This document shows, in pieces, positions 11,009 through 23,159 of a stretch of DNA of 64,000 bases. This DNA comes from Liriodendron chinense. Lineage: Eukaryota; Streptophyta; Magnoliopsida; Magnoliales; Magnoliaceae. A model generated the notes under the pieces. That model made no database searches, was not told the DNA's origin, and was given only the letters and a program-made list of their open reading frames with translations. The position numbers and the translations under genes are program-made. The number at the start of each line of letters is the position of its first letter. Position 1 is the first letter of the stretch. Location: positions 124,001 to 188,000 of the forward strand of contig PVNU02001893.1 in NCBI GenBank assembly GCA_003013855.2, written 5' to 3'.

Positions 11009-11439
11009 GCAGAGTAACCATGCCAAATAGCCTGCTATTAGAAAATTCCCCATGGTTGGTCATTTAAACTAGACACCACAATTTGGACACTCGAATGTGA
11101 ACCATCCCTGAGGTTGGTTATTCTTGTTAGAGAAGATTTGTATAATCTAGGTATATCTCTAGGGTATCTCCTGGATTAAATTACAATATATCCTAGGGTA
11201 TCTCCTGAAATCTTATAAGATGCATTCATAGACGAGCTTTACACACCATAGTCTCTAACGGCCTGTTTGGATACCACCAAATAAATTACTTCAACTTATT
11301 TTAAGTTACTTTTTTCACTTTAGTTAGTTTGGTAAGCATCATTATAAAAGTAATTTAATGTTAAAAGCTAATTATTTCAGTGAATTTTTTTATAGCTTTT
11401 TTGACTTATTATTATTTTTACTTTTCTCTCAATCACGTC

Positions 11440-12240
11440 CATGTCAAAGGAGGCTCTCTCACTGTCCTTATTAAGGGAGGCCCCACATGATGGACTGTCC
11501 CCATCGCAAGGTGGAGCCCACACGATGGACAATCTACATCAAAGGTAGGCCCTACATGATGGATGACCCTATATTAATGTGGTCCCATATAATGGATGGT
11601 CCACATTAAAGAAGGGCCCTTAATGATAAATAGCCCACATCCAAAGCGGGCTGCTATAATGGACAACCCACTTCAAAGATGGAGCCTAGACGATAGACAG
11701 TCCACATCAAAGATGGGCTGCACATAATGGGCAACATAATTTTAAGTGGGGTCCCACATGATGGATGGGCCACATCGAGGTTGGCCCCAAATGATGGATG
11801 GTCCACATCAAAGGTTGACCCTTGATGATGAATAGCCTACATCCAAGAAGATCCCTGCATATTGGACAACCCACATTGAAGGTGGGGCCCACATGATGGA
11901 CAATCCACATCAAAGGTGGGCTTCACAGGATGGATGACCCCCATCAAGGTGGGCCCCACATGATGGATAGCCTACACAGAGGTGGGGCCCACATGATGGA
12001 CAATCCACACAAGATGGGTGGTGGATATTGAAGCTGAACCCCACATGATGGATAATAACATTGATTGGTGGATCCCACATGATGGATGACCAACATCAAA
12101 GGTGGGCCCTACATAATGGACCATGCACATTAAAGGTTGGCTCCTAATGAAGAATGACTCACATCCAAGGTGGGCCTTGCATGATGGACGGCCCACATCA
12201 AAGCTTGGCCCCATATGATGGACAGTGAATATGAGGGAAT
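11440..12240. repeat. Degenerate CCCACATGATGGA minisatellite array
   Basis: Imperfect head-to-tail units of roughly 30-40 bp, built from GGTGGGCCCCACATGATGGA followed by a variant of TGGTCCACATCAAA. Units vary in length and many bases differ. Long 'HHVGPTF'-type frames read through the array are by-products of its periodicity, not genes. Confidence 0.9.
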
Positions 12241-12430
12241 ATGAGGGTGGACCAAGCAAACTTGAGGGCTAAATCCTTGTGTGATGTTGGAAGCAAAACA
12301 TGCTTTTCTTCTTTTTAGCTGACAAGTACATTGTTTACCAAATAAGTTTATTTACTTGATAAGTTGAAACCAAGGTAAGCTACTCATACATTGTTTACCA
12401 AACAAACTTATCTACTTAATAAGTGGAAAC

Positions 12431-12928
12431 ATGTGCTCGAGGCGGTTATGGTGCTAGTTGAAGAGCATGTGCTTATGGTGCTTATGGTACTGGTTGGAGA
12501 GCATTGAGTCCCTAGCTTGCGAAACTTGAGTGAGCTTTGTCTACTCCCTCAGAGAAGCTAATGCGGTGGCAGATGGTTTGGCTCGGCTGGGAAGTGCATC
12601 CCAGGTGTGTAATGTTTTTCTTTCCATCTCAGAGCTCCCCTTTATTTGTAGAGGGGCCTTTTGTCTGGATAAGGCCGGTTTGGGCTCGCTTAGAGCAGTG
12701 GGGAATGCTGATTGAGTGTTCACCTGGGCAGGCCTGCCTGTGAGGTGGGGCCAGTTTAGGCTGGGAATTTTGGGAGGGCCGGCTGGTCGCTGTATAGGCT
12801 AAGTTTACATGATAGGTGTGGCCTAGTCCTTTTCCTCTGGGCCCTCCTGAATAGTTTTTTGTAGCCTTTTTCTGTCAATAAATTCAGGTGGTATGTTTCC
12901 ACCTTTCCTTAAAAAAAGAAAAAAAGAA
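12431..12928 (+). mobile_element. 5'-truncated L1-type LINE, RNase H-like end
   Basis: Bounded by a duplicated AAGTGGAAAC (12421-12430 and 12929-12938) and ending in an A-rich tail (12911-12928). The coding remnant at 12530-12600 reads FVYSLREANAVADGLARLGS, the end of the RNase H-like domain found in plant L1 LINEs. A possible AATAAA sits near 12879. It is a typical truncated insertion into element 1 and so younger than it. Confidence 0.8.
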
Positions 12929-13002
12929 AAGTGGAAACCAAATAAGCTACTTTAGGCATAAGTAGCTTATCTAAAGTAACTTGCAATCCAAACACCGCCT
13001 AA

Positions 13003-15383
13003 ATCTAAGAATTCTCTGAACTATCTGTTTGTAGGGACAGATGGATGGTAACATTTAGCCTACTGAAACTCGTTAATTGTAATTGACCTATATATGTACT
13101 GGACTATTAGATAGAACTTAATTAAAATAAACCTATGTAATAGTCTTTTACATTATGGTGTTTTTTGCTCTCATTGCCAGTACCAAGCCTAGATAAAGGA
13201 CAGAGGGTTGCATGAGGTTGGTAGCTGTTATAAAACTTATGTCATAGACAATGAGTTTTCTTTTCGGTTCTTGGTAACAAATACCATCTATTAGTTGGTA
13301 GGTTTGCACATGTTTTCCTCATATGGATAAATCGTTTGCTCCAACTCCTGGCTCAATGTACAAGGTGCAAATAAAGAAAGGTCACCCAAATGCATGTGGC
13401 AATTAATACAGCCTATACATTTTTGTTTTGTTTTCTCTGCACTTACAAAGGGCCACTATCCTTCCAGCTTAAAATAGTTTAAGCTTAGGTAGTGAAAATG
13501 GTAGAAACCATCACCTTCTTTAAGAAACAAACATATTACTAACAGTAGGTTTGCAGATATCCCATCCATGCAGAGATGGAAAGGTGACACGCTTTCAGCA
13601 TCATTGTCATGAGAATTTCTTTTTATGCTTGCCCACCATTTGATCGAGCATCGAAAGTATGAAAATACTAGTAATTGTCAATGCCTTTTACTAATTATTT
13701 TAATACAAACCGATAACATTCTTGAAGCAATAATAAGTGGAAAAGAATAAGAACCAATAAATGATCATCAAAGTCATAAAGAACAATTTTCGGTAAATAC
13801 AATGAAAAGTAAAAAAAAAAAATGCAATCCGAGCAAAGGAAACAATAATAGTCCAATTAACGAAGTCACTAAACAACAACTATTAATAGATTTTTTTTTA
13901 ATACAAATTCATGAGCATAAAATCGGCACAAAAAAATCCATGTTTTATATTTGCTCTACATTGTACATCCGTTTTACCAACTCATTTTAGGGCATGAGTC
14001 CAAAACTGACTCAAGTGGAGCAAACCATAGGAAATAGGAGATAACGACGTCCAACTTGGAAGCTGAAACGTGGCTCACAGCCCATAGGGATGTGTATCTG
14101 TCATCCAACCTATTCATAAAGTCACACAAACATGGATGAAGGGAACACAACTATCAGCTTGATGGTAGACCTACATTTCCCCTGATTTCCTGTCGTGTGG
14201 TCACTAGCACTTTAGATCAACCTCATTTTTCAGATCATGCCCTAAAATAAGTTGTTAAAATGAATGGACGACATGTGAGGGATGTCCACAAGGCCACATA
14301 GATTTTACCCTTATTCTTCAATTTTAGTATCATAACACATCCCGAATATTGTATCGGCCAAAACTAAAATTATAATGGTGTACTCGATGCAGAGTTTGAC
14401 TACAATTATAATGGTGACCTCAGGTGGCAGCATTTCTTCAATTTGTCGCAGCACTCTTGTAGATGACCAGCTTATTTCTTTCTTCGTCATTTTACTCTCC
14501 CTAATAGAGAGGACTCTCCCCCAAACCGACCACTACCTTTAGAATTGCAGTTTACTCCAATATCTCGATCATTTCTAAAAACTTTTCAATGTACATATTA
14601 TAAAATGAAAGTAATTATAAATATTAACTAGAATTATCTTTGGTGACTATTTAATAAGAGACTACTCATATAATAAAATGTACATTTTTATAATAGAAAA
14701 CAAACATAAATACTTCTTCATAAAACTTACAATAAAAAAAAATAGTATTTATTACTAAATTTTGTAATAAAAGCTTTAGTCACTCCATTCATGTGTTCTA
14801 ATGAACCCACTGCATTTTATAATCGGATGTGGAGCATTTATAGGCAAGAGCGGCCTTATAGGATGAGATCACATGTAATGTGTGTTTCATACTAAATGCA
14901 TATTTGCACTACTACTTAAAATGGCAAAATGGCATGTCCAGTACACAAGCATTTTATAGCATTTTGAAATTAACTCGCACAAATAAAATCATTCAAATAA
15001 AAATTTAAAATTAATATTTAATCATAGAAGCACAATATTGCATGCAAAGTCGAGAAACTATTAAAATAACAATTAAGTTATGATGAATAATTGTTGAAGT
15101 ATTAAAGCAATACTTTGATATGCCCAACATGTTTATGTGGTGGCCCACTTGATTGTTGATCAATCTAATTTTTCGGGCCTCCCATTTTTATGCAGGGGAG
15201 ACCCAGACGAGTTGGATGCCTTACGTCACATGGGCCCCACACCAGGCGTTTCATCAATAGAATCTTTGGAATTTTACAAAATAGTACCTTATTAATATTG
15301 TATTTACATTCCGGTACTTTTTTTAATTAGGTTTTCATTAACCTACCTTGTTAATCAAATGGCTTCCAAATGGATACCTTTTG
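13003..15383. other. AT-rich intergenic region, no gene seen
   Basis: Contains the RTE-like scrap at 13165-13255 (matching 9290-9375) and a worn palindromic repeat at 13960-14300. The remainder is AT-rich with no domain-bearing ORF. Confidence 0.4.
13960..14300. repeat. Worn fold-back repeat copy
   Basis: Begins with CATTTTAGGGCATGAGTCC and ends with the inverted counterpart CATGCCCTAAAATAAGTTG. The middle retains GTCACACAAACATGGATGAAGG. It is diverged compared with 10501-11008. Confidence 0.55.
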
Positions 15384-15386
15384 TTA

Positions 15387-17125
15387 GAGGGTGTTTGGCA
15401 TCTCTACAAATAAGAGCTTATTGGCTTATTTCTAAAAGAAATAAGCTTTTAGACTGTTGGGTAAAAGTCTAATCAAGTGTTTATTAGTTTCAAAAGTAGC
15501 TAATAAGCTCCGATTTAATAAGTTGGGGAGGGGTTACTTTTTGAAATGGAGCTTATTTGGCTTAAGTGGGTGGGCATTTTGAACTAAATTTTTTTGACAA
15601 GTTTGTCCTTAAAATTTTCAAGTAATTCTCATCTTACCCCTCTCTTCTCTTTACAATTTCTTCAAGGTAGGCCTACTTGACGGGCGGCCCATAGTGAAGG
15701 TGGGCCCCACATGATGAATGGCGCATATTAAAAGTGGGCCTACATAATGCATGGTAACATCAAAGGTAAGCCCCACATGATGGATGACCTACTTGAAAGT
15801 GCGGCCCCGCATGATGAACAATCCACATCAAGCAGGCCCTACCTAATGATGGTCCACACCAAAGGTGGGACCCACATGATGAATGGTGGACATTGAATGC
15901 GGGACCACATGATGGAAGGTTGACATTAAAGGTGGGCCCACATGATGAATGACCCATATTGAAGGTTGGGCCCCACATGACAGATGGTCCATTGCAAAGG
16001 TGGGACCTACATGATGGATGGTGGACATCAAAGGTGGGTCCCACATGATGGACTATCCACATCAAGTGGGCCCCACATTATAGATGGTCCACAACAAAGG
16101 CGGGACCCACCTGATGGATGATGGATATTGAATGTGCGACCACATGATGGAAGGTTGACATTAAAGGTTGGCCTACATGATGGACGGTCCACAGCCAAGG
16201 TGGGACCTACATGATGGATGGTGGACATCAAAGGAGGGTCCCACATGATGGACTATCCACATCAAGTGGGCCCCACGTGTAGTGGTATACAACAAAGGTG
16301 AGACTCACATGATGGATGGTGGACATCAAAGATGGGGTCCTCATGACGAACGATGCATATTGAAATCGGGCCCCATATCAAGGTGGGCCCACATCATGAA
16401 AGGTTCACATCAAAGGTGGGTCTCACATGATAGATGGCTGGCATCAAAGTGTGGCCCAACATGATAGAACATGAACATCAATATGGTCCCATTTGATGGA
16501 CAGTCCACGTCAAAGGTGGGACCCACATGATGGATGATGGTCATTGAATGTGGGCCCACATGATAAATGACCCATAATGAAGGAGGGGCCTCACACAATG
16601 AATGGTCAACATCAAGGTGGGCCCACATAATGGATGGAGTGGGCTTCACATGAAGGATGGCCCACATAAAAGTGTGGCCCCTCATAATGGACAATTCAAA
16701 GAAGTGGGCCCCACTTAATGGATGGTCCACATCCAAGGTCTCTCATGATAGATGACCCATATCCAAAGTGGGTCGCATGATGGATGATCCACATTAAAGG
16801 TGCACCCCACACGATGAATGGTGGATATCAAAAGTGGGCCCCACATGATGGACAATCCACTTCAAAGGTAGGGCCCACACTATGGACACATCAAATGTGA
16901 AGTCCACGTGATAGGTGATGGATAGTGGACATTGAGGGGCCCCACATAAAGGACAATTAACATTGATGTTGGCCCCACATGATGAACGATCTACCAAAAC
17001 AACCATTTGGATTGCTCTTATATTAAAGTTGCTGTAATATTTAAAAATGACGTCAACTACTTTTAAAAAAAGCTCTTATATTGAAGTAACTCTTATTGAA
17101 TTAGAGTAGAGATGTCAAAGGAGCC
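15387..17125. mobile_element. Harbinger-like element 2 carrying a minisatellite array
   Basis: The left end GAGGGTGTTTGGCATCTCTAC and the right end (reverse complement GGCTCCTTTGACATCTCTAC) are terminal inverted repeats flanked by TTA on both sides. Subterminal AATAAGAGCTTATT-type words are shared with element 3 (58244-59945). The array occupies about 15665-17000. No transposase is visible, so it would need an autonomous relative. Confidence 0.7.
15665..17000. repeat. Degenerate CCCACATGATGGA minisatellite array
   Basis: The same unit type as at 11440-12240. Some longer blocks recur as higher-order units, for example 'gatggtggacatcaaaggtgggtcccacatgatggactatcc' near 16015 and again near 16216. 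This points to local duplication of multi-unit blocks. Apparent ORFs inside are periodicity artefacts. Confidence 0.9.
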
Positions 17126-17289
17126 TTAGTTTTCTCCTAGGTCCCTTAGTTTTAAAACGGATTTTTCCTAAAATGATGAAAATGCCCTTAATAAAAATTA
17201 ATTAGGTACTTAGAGGTAAATGTGTTATTATAAAAAAAAAAAAAAAAATCTAAAAAAGTAAAATAACGGATTGCATGGTAATAGACGTG

Positions 17290-17800
17290 GTTATCGATCA
17301 GTGTTCTGTGGGACCCACTGTGATGTATCCATGCAGTCCACGCATTTTTCCTAGGTCATTTTAGGGCATGAGCCCAAAAATGAGGTAGATCCAAATATCA
17401 GGCGGACCATAGAATAGGAGACTGGTGATTGAAAGCTTACCATTAAAAACTTCATAGGGCCCACCATAATGTTTATTTTCCATCCAACCTGTTGATTGGA
17501 TCACAAAGACCTAGATGAAAGAGAAAATACAAATATCACCTTGATCCAAAACTTTTGTGGGCCATACTACATTAACTAGTAGGCATACAACCCTCAATCG
17601 TTGAGACAATCCTAGAGCTGACCATGATGTTTATAGGCTATCCAAACCGTTAATAGGGTTATTACCACTTAGATAAACCGTAGGTACAACTATCATCCTC
17701 ATACAACACTTCTGCGGCCCCTACGAAGTTTCCATTGGTGGGCATCTGATCCTCGCTATTGTGTGGTGTGGCCCACATCAGTTTTAGATCTGGCTGATTT
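17290..17800. repeat. Fold-back repeat copy
   Basis: Contains the family landmarks in order: CATTTTAGGGCATGAGCCC, AAAAACTTCATAGGGCCCAC, TTTTCCATCCAACCTGTTGA, GATCCAAAACTTTTGTGGGC. The inverted counterpart of the first block is missing or diverged, so the copy is incomplete on the right. Confidence 0.6.
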
Positions 17801-17889
17801 TTAAATTCCTATTTTTTTGTTGTCTTTCAAAATCGATGGATGGAGTGGATTTATTATGAAAATTGATGGATATTGGAGTGGCAACTTTA

Positions 17890-18330
17890 TTATGAAAATT
17901 GATGGTGGAGCCCACCTTGATGTTTGTTAGAAATCCACCCCGTCCATCCGTTTTTTCAAATCATTTTATATCCTGGGCCCAAAATGACAGAAATTCAAAA
18001 CTCAAGTGGACCACATGAAAGAGGATTAAACGCCCACCGTTGAAACATTCATGGGGCCACAGAAGTTTTGAATAAGTCATTTTTTCTTTTTTTAGTTTTC
18101 AAATAATCCCAGTAAAAATGATCTTATGAAGGGTATGGATGGCATATAAACATCAGGCAGACCTCAGAGAGGTTTCAACCGTAGGCATTTACAAACCCAA
18201 ATTTTCCTGCCGTGCAGACCACTTTAGTCTTGGATTTAAATTATTTTTGGGCCCTTGTCATAAAATGATCTTGGAAAAACGGATGGATGTGGTGGATTTT
18301 CCACTAACATCATAGTGGGCCCCACCTAGC
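17890..18330. repeat. Fold-back repeat copy
   Basis: Starts with GATGGTGGAGCCCACCTTGATG, followed by CATCCGTTTTTTCAAATCATTTT, and ends with AAAATGATCTTGGAAAAACGG and ATAGTGGGCCCCACC. The ends are thus inverted relative to each other, enclosing a diverged centre. Confidence 0.6.
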
Positions 18331-18439
18331 TTCTCCTAGCAGGAAGTTCGTGGAAAAGGCTCTACAGAAATCTGCATCCCCTGTCTTTAACCCATCTGTC
18401 TTTACCAAGAGTTAAAAGGTTTCCCAGATAAGTGCAGCC

Positions 18440-18790
18440 TAGGCTTCTGCCAGACGATGCGGCCGTGACTGTGGGCCCAAGCTTGATGTACGGATTGTAT
18501 ATCGATGCCATCCATCCATTTTTCGTGCTCCTCCATCCAACTTGTTGAGAAGGAAACGTGGACCTGGATGACGGGATAAAGCAAATATCAGCTTGATACA
18601 AAACTTTTGTAGCCCATAACAAGTTTTTAATGGTGAGCGTTCATCGCCACTGTTTCCTGCATTGTAGTGCACTTGAGATTTTGATCTACCTTACTTTCGG
18701 GCTCATGTCATAAAATGATTTAGAAAATTAGATGTACGGCATAGATTAAATACATACATCATGGTGGGGCCCACAGTGCACATTATGCAA
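18440..18790. repeat. Fold-back repeat copy, left arm shortened
   Basis: GGGCCCAAGCTTGATGTACG and CCATCCATTTTTCGTGCTCC form the left side. AAAATGATTTAGAAAATTAG and ATGGTGGGGCCCACAGTG form the inverted right side. The centre has ACAAAACTTTTGTAGCCC and CACTGTTTCCTGC. Confidence 0.6.
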
Positions 18791-19045
18791 TCTGCATCTA
18801 GCTAAAGGCTCTGGGTATTTTTGTCATTTTAGTAAAAACAGTACTTTAAAGGGACATACGGTAGAGAAAACCAACGGAAGGTGCTTAGTTGGAATTAACT
18901 TAATTAATGAGGTAGTTTAATGAAAACTTAATTAGAAAAGGTAGCAGGATGTAAATTCCATATTAATGAGGTACTATTTTGTAAAATTCCCTAGAATTTT
19001 TGCTTATGCAAGAAAGACTTTCCAGAGTGACTCTTTAGAGTATTA

Positions 19046-19532
19046 GAGCCTGTTTGGATTTATAGAAAAGGTTGCAAATGGTTGTAAACGCACACTTTCC
19101 TATAGTATTCACTCGATTGGATGATTGGATACGTAATCTCTCGTCGTATTCCAGTCCCTCGAGAACATCACCGTAATGAAGACGCAAATCCACCGCATTT
19201 TGCCCGAATCCAACGCTATTCAGGGTTTCTCTTTCAACGAGGATGGACGGCATGGATGTGAGGTACATACATCAATGAGGGCCCTAGATTTGTGATCTTG
19301 CATCCTGGAGGTGTATCCTATCACAATCGAGGCAGCACCCGTTTTGTTATACTCAGATAAACATATTCAATCACCCGATTTACCATTGCAATAAGAATTG
19401 GTTTCAGCTAAGCCACAACTACAGGGAATGAATTATAATATGATCTTTTTGTGGAAATCGTTCACCATGAAAGACATAATCATGACGGAAATACCCCTCA
19501 TCATGAGGGATTCCATGAATCCAAACAGGCCC
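19046..19532. mobile_element. Harbinger-like MITE, 487 bp
   Basis: The left end GAGCCTGTTTGGATTTATAG and the right end (reverse complement GGGCCTGTTTGGATTCATGG) are near-perfect inverted repeats. TTA flanks the element on each side (19043-19045, 19533-19535). No coding capacity. Confidence 0.8.
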
Positions 19533-19537
19533 TTAGG

Positions 19538-19874
19538 TCAATGGTTGTGCTATGGACTTGTATGATCCTTAACCTAAGGATATGTATGGTATACTCAAGT
19601 TGTCAATTTGTATAAGCGAGACATGTAGCTCGGTGATCCAGATCGTTGGTCTGACGAGTCTGACTGCAGGCAAACAACACCCTAAAAAAATTGTCCTAAA
19701 TTGGAATCACTAGACTTTGGCCTTTTTTTTAGTCGAATGTGGACCGTTACGATTTCTCTGAACCCACTATTCATGGGCCACAAATTGAAAGTCTAGGATT
19801 GTACTATGAGGAGATTTTCAGTGTTGTCCATCCAGTATCTTTGGATCATCAATGAAACCATAGACCATTTGAAA
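19538..19874 (+). repeat. Dispersed repeat, copy 2
   Basis: Partner of 6117-6463, about 80% similar by eye, including the internal T-run. It directly abuts the right end of the 19046-19532 MITE and the presumed gypsy LTR on the other side. Confidence 0.6.
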
Positions 19875-19879
19875 ATCTG

Positions 19880-21071
19880 AATATTAAATAGAAAACTAGA
19901 GCACCAAGAATCCACTTGTAGCAGCTCAATATCAATCCATTCATCCAAAAACAAACACAATTAGAATTAAAATCCTACCTCTCATCTAATTGAAAGATAT
20001 TGCATTCAACACAAATAGTCCAAACTCAATCTGGATATCACAACTTCTAGTTTTAATGAAGCATAGAGAAGATGAACTTGTAGCCTTCGAAGTAATAGCT
20101 ATACTAAGAGATAATGGCATGCTCCAGGGTTACTACAATTCAAATATCATCAAACCACAATGACAATTCTCAAAAACTCATAAGCAACATGTGTTCGAGT
20201 ACACATGCTCTAAAAATTGTCTAAAAATTATCAATTTTATTCAAACTAGAACTTGAAAATTCAAAATCAAACTTAGAATACTTGAATAGAAGAATTAAAC
20301 ATAAAAAATAACTACAAGTTTCACCTCTTAGCCCTAGTTAAGAGGTTTTAGCCAACCCATATCATGATTGAACTAGAATAAAATAGCAAAACTACTAAAA
20401 GTATAGAAAAACTAGAAAAAGCTTAGTTGAAAGAGTTGTAAACTCTCCACTTCGATTACCTCCACCTCCACCTCCACCTCCAGCAATTGTAGAACTCTTC
20501 TAGGATGATTTTAGAAGATTGTAGAGGTGTCATTTTATAGCAAAATCGCGTCACCGCCTTAGAATCTTCGAGAATTTGTGCAAGAGCTATGCAATCTGGG
20601 CGGTGGCCGATCAGTCATGGCCCCCTGGCTGACCGGTTGTTCTTGGTCCAGCAACGAACTCAACAGCTTTTTGAAAGCTGTTCTTCAAGCGACTGGTTGT
20701 CGCTTCTAGCCGACCGATCGTGACTTGTGTTTTTAGTCCAGCAAGGTCAGCACAAATCCGACCCATCTGTGAAGAATTCGACCGGTCAGCCGACCGATCT
20801 GGGTAATGGACAACCAGTCGAACAGACTGTTTGACTTAAAATTCTTTTCTTCTCTTTTCTCCTTGTTTCTTTTCTTCGCCTCTTAGTTCATCTTCTAATG
20901 ATCTTCAATGTATATTAGGAAGGGTCTTTTGTCATCAAATTTATAAGGTCTCTCTCTCATTCCTGCAAACACAAATACACATATAAGGTTGGTCTTTAAA
21001 CACTTAAAACATGCATAATGTGTGATGAATTGGAGTTAGAATATACATAATTCAGAGTTAGAATATACACA
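19880..21071 (-). repeat. Probable 3' LTR region of a Ty3/gypsy element
   Basis: Immediately downstream (- strand) of the G-run polypurine tract. On that strand it starts TGTGTATATTC at 21071. It contains a short (ACCTCC)4 run (20457-20483) and several degenerate GACCGGTC.GCCGACCGATC motifs at 20590-20790. The distal LTR end was not located and no second LTR copy is in the window, so the extent is approximate. Confidence 0.4.
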
Positions 21072-21072
21072 A

Positions 21073-21099
21073 CCCCCCCCCCCCCCCCCCCCCCCCCCC
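21073..21099 (-). repeat. 27-base C run (G run on - strand), expanded polypurine tract
   Basis: On the - strand the run follows TTTTGCTCGGGACTAGCAAAATGCT. This resembles the conserved sequence before the 3' LTR of Athila/Tat-type gypsy elements, where a short G-rich polypurine tract is normal. The tract appears expanded to a homopolymer. Its exact length may be a sequencing or assembly estimate. Confidence 0.7.
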
Positions 21100-22239
21100 A
21101 GCATTTTGCTAGTCCCGAGCAAAACATGTGTGAAACAAATTCAATTTTCTTAACCCAACTCTCTTCTAGAAACTATACTTCTATAAACTTTAAAACATAT
21201 CAGTATAAAATTCAGAGAAATTTAGTGATAGAAATTGAAATCTTAAACTTTTTAAACATAATTAGCATTTTCAATAGAATCCCCACTGATTGATTGATAA
21301 ATAGAAGAATCCGAATAAGTATAGTTTAATGTGCATAGTGAATGTTCAACTCATAAATTTTCAAGATTACCTTATTCCTAGATCAGCTAGACTAAACATC
21401 TAAAAGTGTACAGATCAACAACAAGCCATGACAGGAATTTGTCTTACTGTTTCTTCGACGGTTTTCACATTACTTTCCATTTCCAGTCAAGGTTATTGGC
21501 CCTCCCTTGGTTGGTGATAGGTAACCCTTTTCGGTATTTTTCAACATATTTTCAATAAAATTTCTTTCTTTGTTTCTTTTCATATTAATCATGAGATAGG
21601 ATTTTTAAAATTTTGTATCTTAATATTCTTTTCTTTTTCATTTATGAACATGATGGACAAAATCCCCAACTTGGTTCCTCAACACTTTTAAATTTAAGTT
21701 TAATCAACCTAAAAATCTTCTAATCTTTTCAATAATGAGAATCATGTAACGTGAACTAGAATCAAAAGCGTTCAAAGTTTCTATCAATCATATAAATAGG
21801 GGGAAATTCATATAGAAAACCAATATATTATAGGACTTTTAAGAATTTCAAAATTTTATCACTTCATCTATCTCCGTCTCATAATCATATCATCTCAAGT
21901 GTATAAAAACAAAGTTTTCCAAACGAGTTTTGAGTTTAGAAAAATTGAAAATTTTCTACACTAATTGCTTGAAGTGTCACAAAAATACTAGATTCATAAA
22001 TGAATATCACCCCTAACTAAAATCTGACATTGTCCTTAATGTAAAAAGATATGCAATAAGTAATGACATGAGAGCAATAATATAAATAAAGGAGAGTGAG
22101 AACGAGAGTACCTGATAGAGTCAAAAATGAAAATTTACCTCCAACAAATAATCCTAATGAAAGAAAATAAATAAAAGAAAATTAAAACAACACAATCTTA
22201 CTTTTAGAAAGAGAATCTCCATCAGACCAGGAGATCAAT

Positions 22240-23150
22240 CATCCTGATACACAGGATCATTCAGAGAGATGAACATGTCCTTTGAATTAAATTTTTCAAC
22301 AAATGGTATCAAACGTTGTCTATTCACTTTAAAACAGTTACCATACGTTGTATTTTTTATCTCGACGGCCTCACGAGGAAAAACTTCTTTTACAAAATAT
22401 GGGCCGGCCCATTGATATCACAATTTTTTCGGAAAAAAGATGAAGTCGAGAATTTTACAAGAATATTTTTTAGCCTCGATGAAAAGATTTTCTTAAGATA
22501 TGTTTGTCATGAAAGGCCTTCATCCTACTCTTTTAAATTCGTGAATTCTCATAAGAATCGTTCTAAATTTTCTCAAGCTCATTCAATCGGAATTTACGAA
22601 GCGAGCCAACTTAGTCAACATTGAAGTTCAATACCCGAATTGCCTAATAAGTTTTGTGTTCAAGTTCCACAAGCAAATGACAAGCCTTCCCATAGACAAG
22701 TCTATAGGGAGATATTCCAATTGAGCTCTTATATGTCGTACGATAAGCCCAAAGTGCATCGACTAATCTCAGTGACCAATCTTTGCAGTTTGGATTTGCA
22801 ATCTTCTCCAAAATATGTTTGATTTCCCCATTAGAAATCTCAGCTTGCCCACTTGTCTATGGGTGGTATGGGGTATTCACTTTATGCAATATGTTGTATT
22901 TCTTCGTTAAGGCTTCAAATAGCTTATTGCAAAAGTGAGAGCCATCATCACTTATGATGGCTCTAGGTATTCCAAATCTAGATAGTATGTTTTCCCTTAG
23001 GAACCATAGAACTATTTGGTGATCATTGGTTCTACATAGAATCGCCTCTACCCACTTGGACACATAGTCTACGACAAGTAATATGTAGACATATCTAAAG
23101 ATGAGAGAAATGGTCCCATAAAATCGATGCCCCAACAGTCAAATTTTAGT
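22240..23150 (-). pseudogene. Ty3/gypsy integrase, core and C-terminal part, decayed
   Basis: On the - strand 23135-22857 reads through the integrase core: LLVVDYVSKWVEAI, then FGIPRAIISDDGSHFCNKLF and YNILHKVNTPYHP. Two catalytic Asp positions of the DDE triad are present. A frame change follows. 22860-22620 then continues with DALWAYRTTYKSSIGISPYR and VYGKACHLLVELEH, and near 22330-22450 comes a chromodomain-less C-terminal tail resembling Athila/Tat integrases. Numerous stops and frame changes are present. Reverse transcriptase and gag are absent, so the element is truncated near 23150. Confidence 0.8.
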
Positions 23151-23159
23151 TTCTAGAGC

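Larger units (their letters stand above)
11259..12999. mobile_element. Harbinger-like element 1 carrying a minisatellite array
   Basis: Ends CGGCCTGTTTGGATACC and (reverse complement) GGCGGTGTTTGGATTGC form terminal inverted repeats flanked by TAA on each side. Further in, both ends carry related TAAGTTACTTT / CAAGTTACTTTAG words. The interior is mostly an array of degenerate GGGCCCCACATGATGGA units (11440-12240), followed by a LINE insertion (12431-12928). Without the LINE the element is about 1.24 kb. No transposase frame is present. Confidence 0.65.

Noticed and set aside
11440..12240. CRISPR-like spaced repeats
   Set aside because: Units are degenerate and contiguous with no unique spacers of constant length, and the genome is a plant's.
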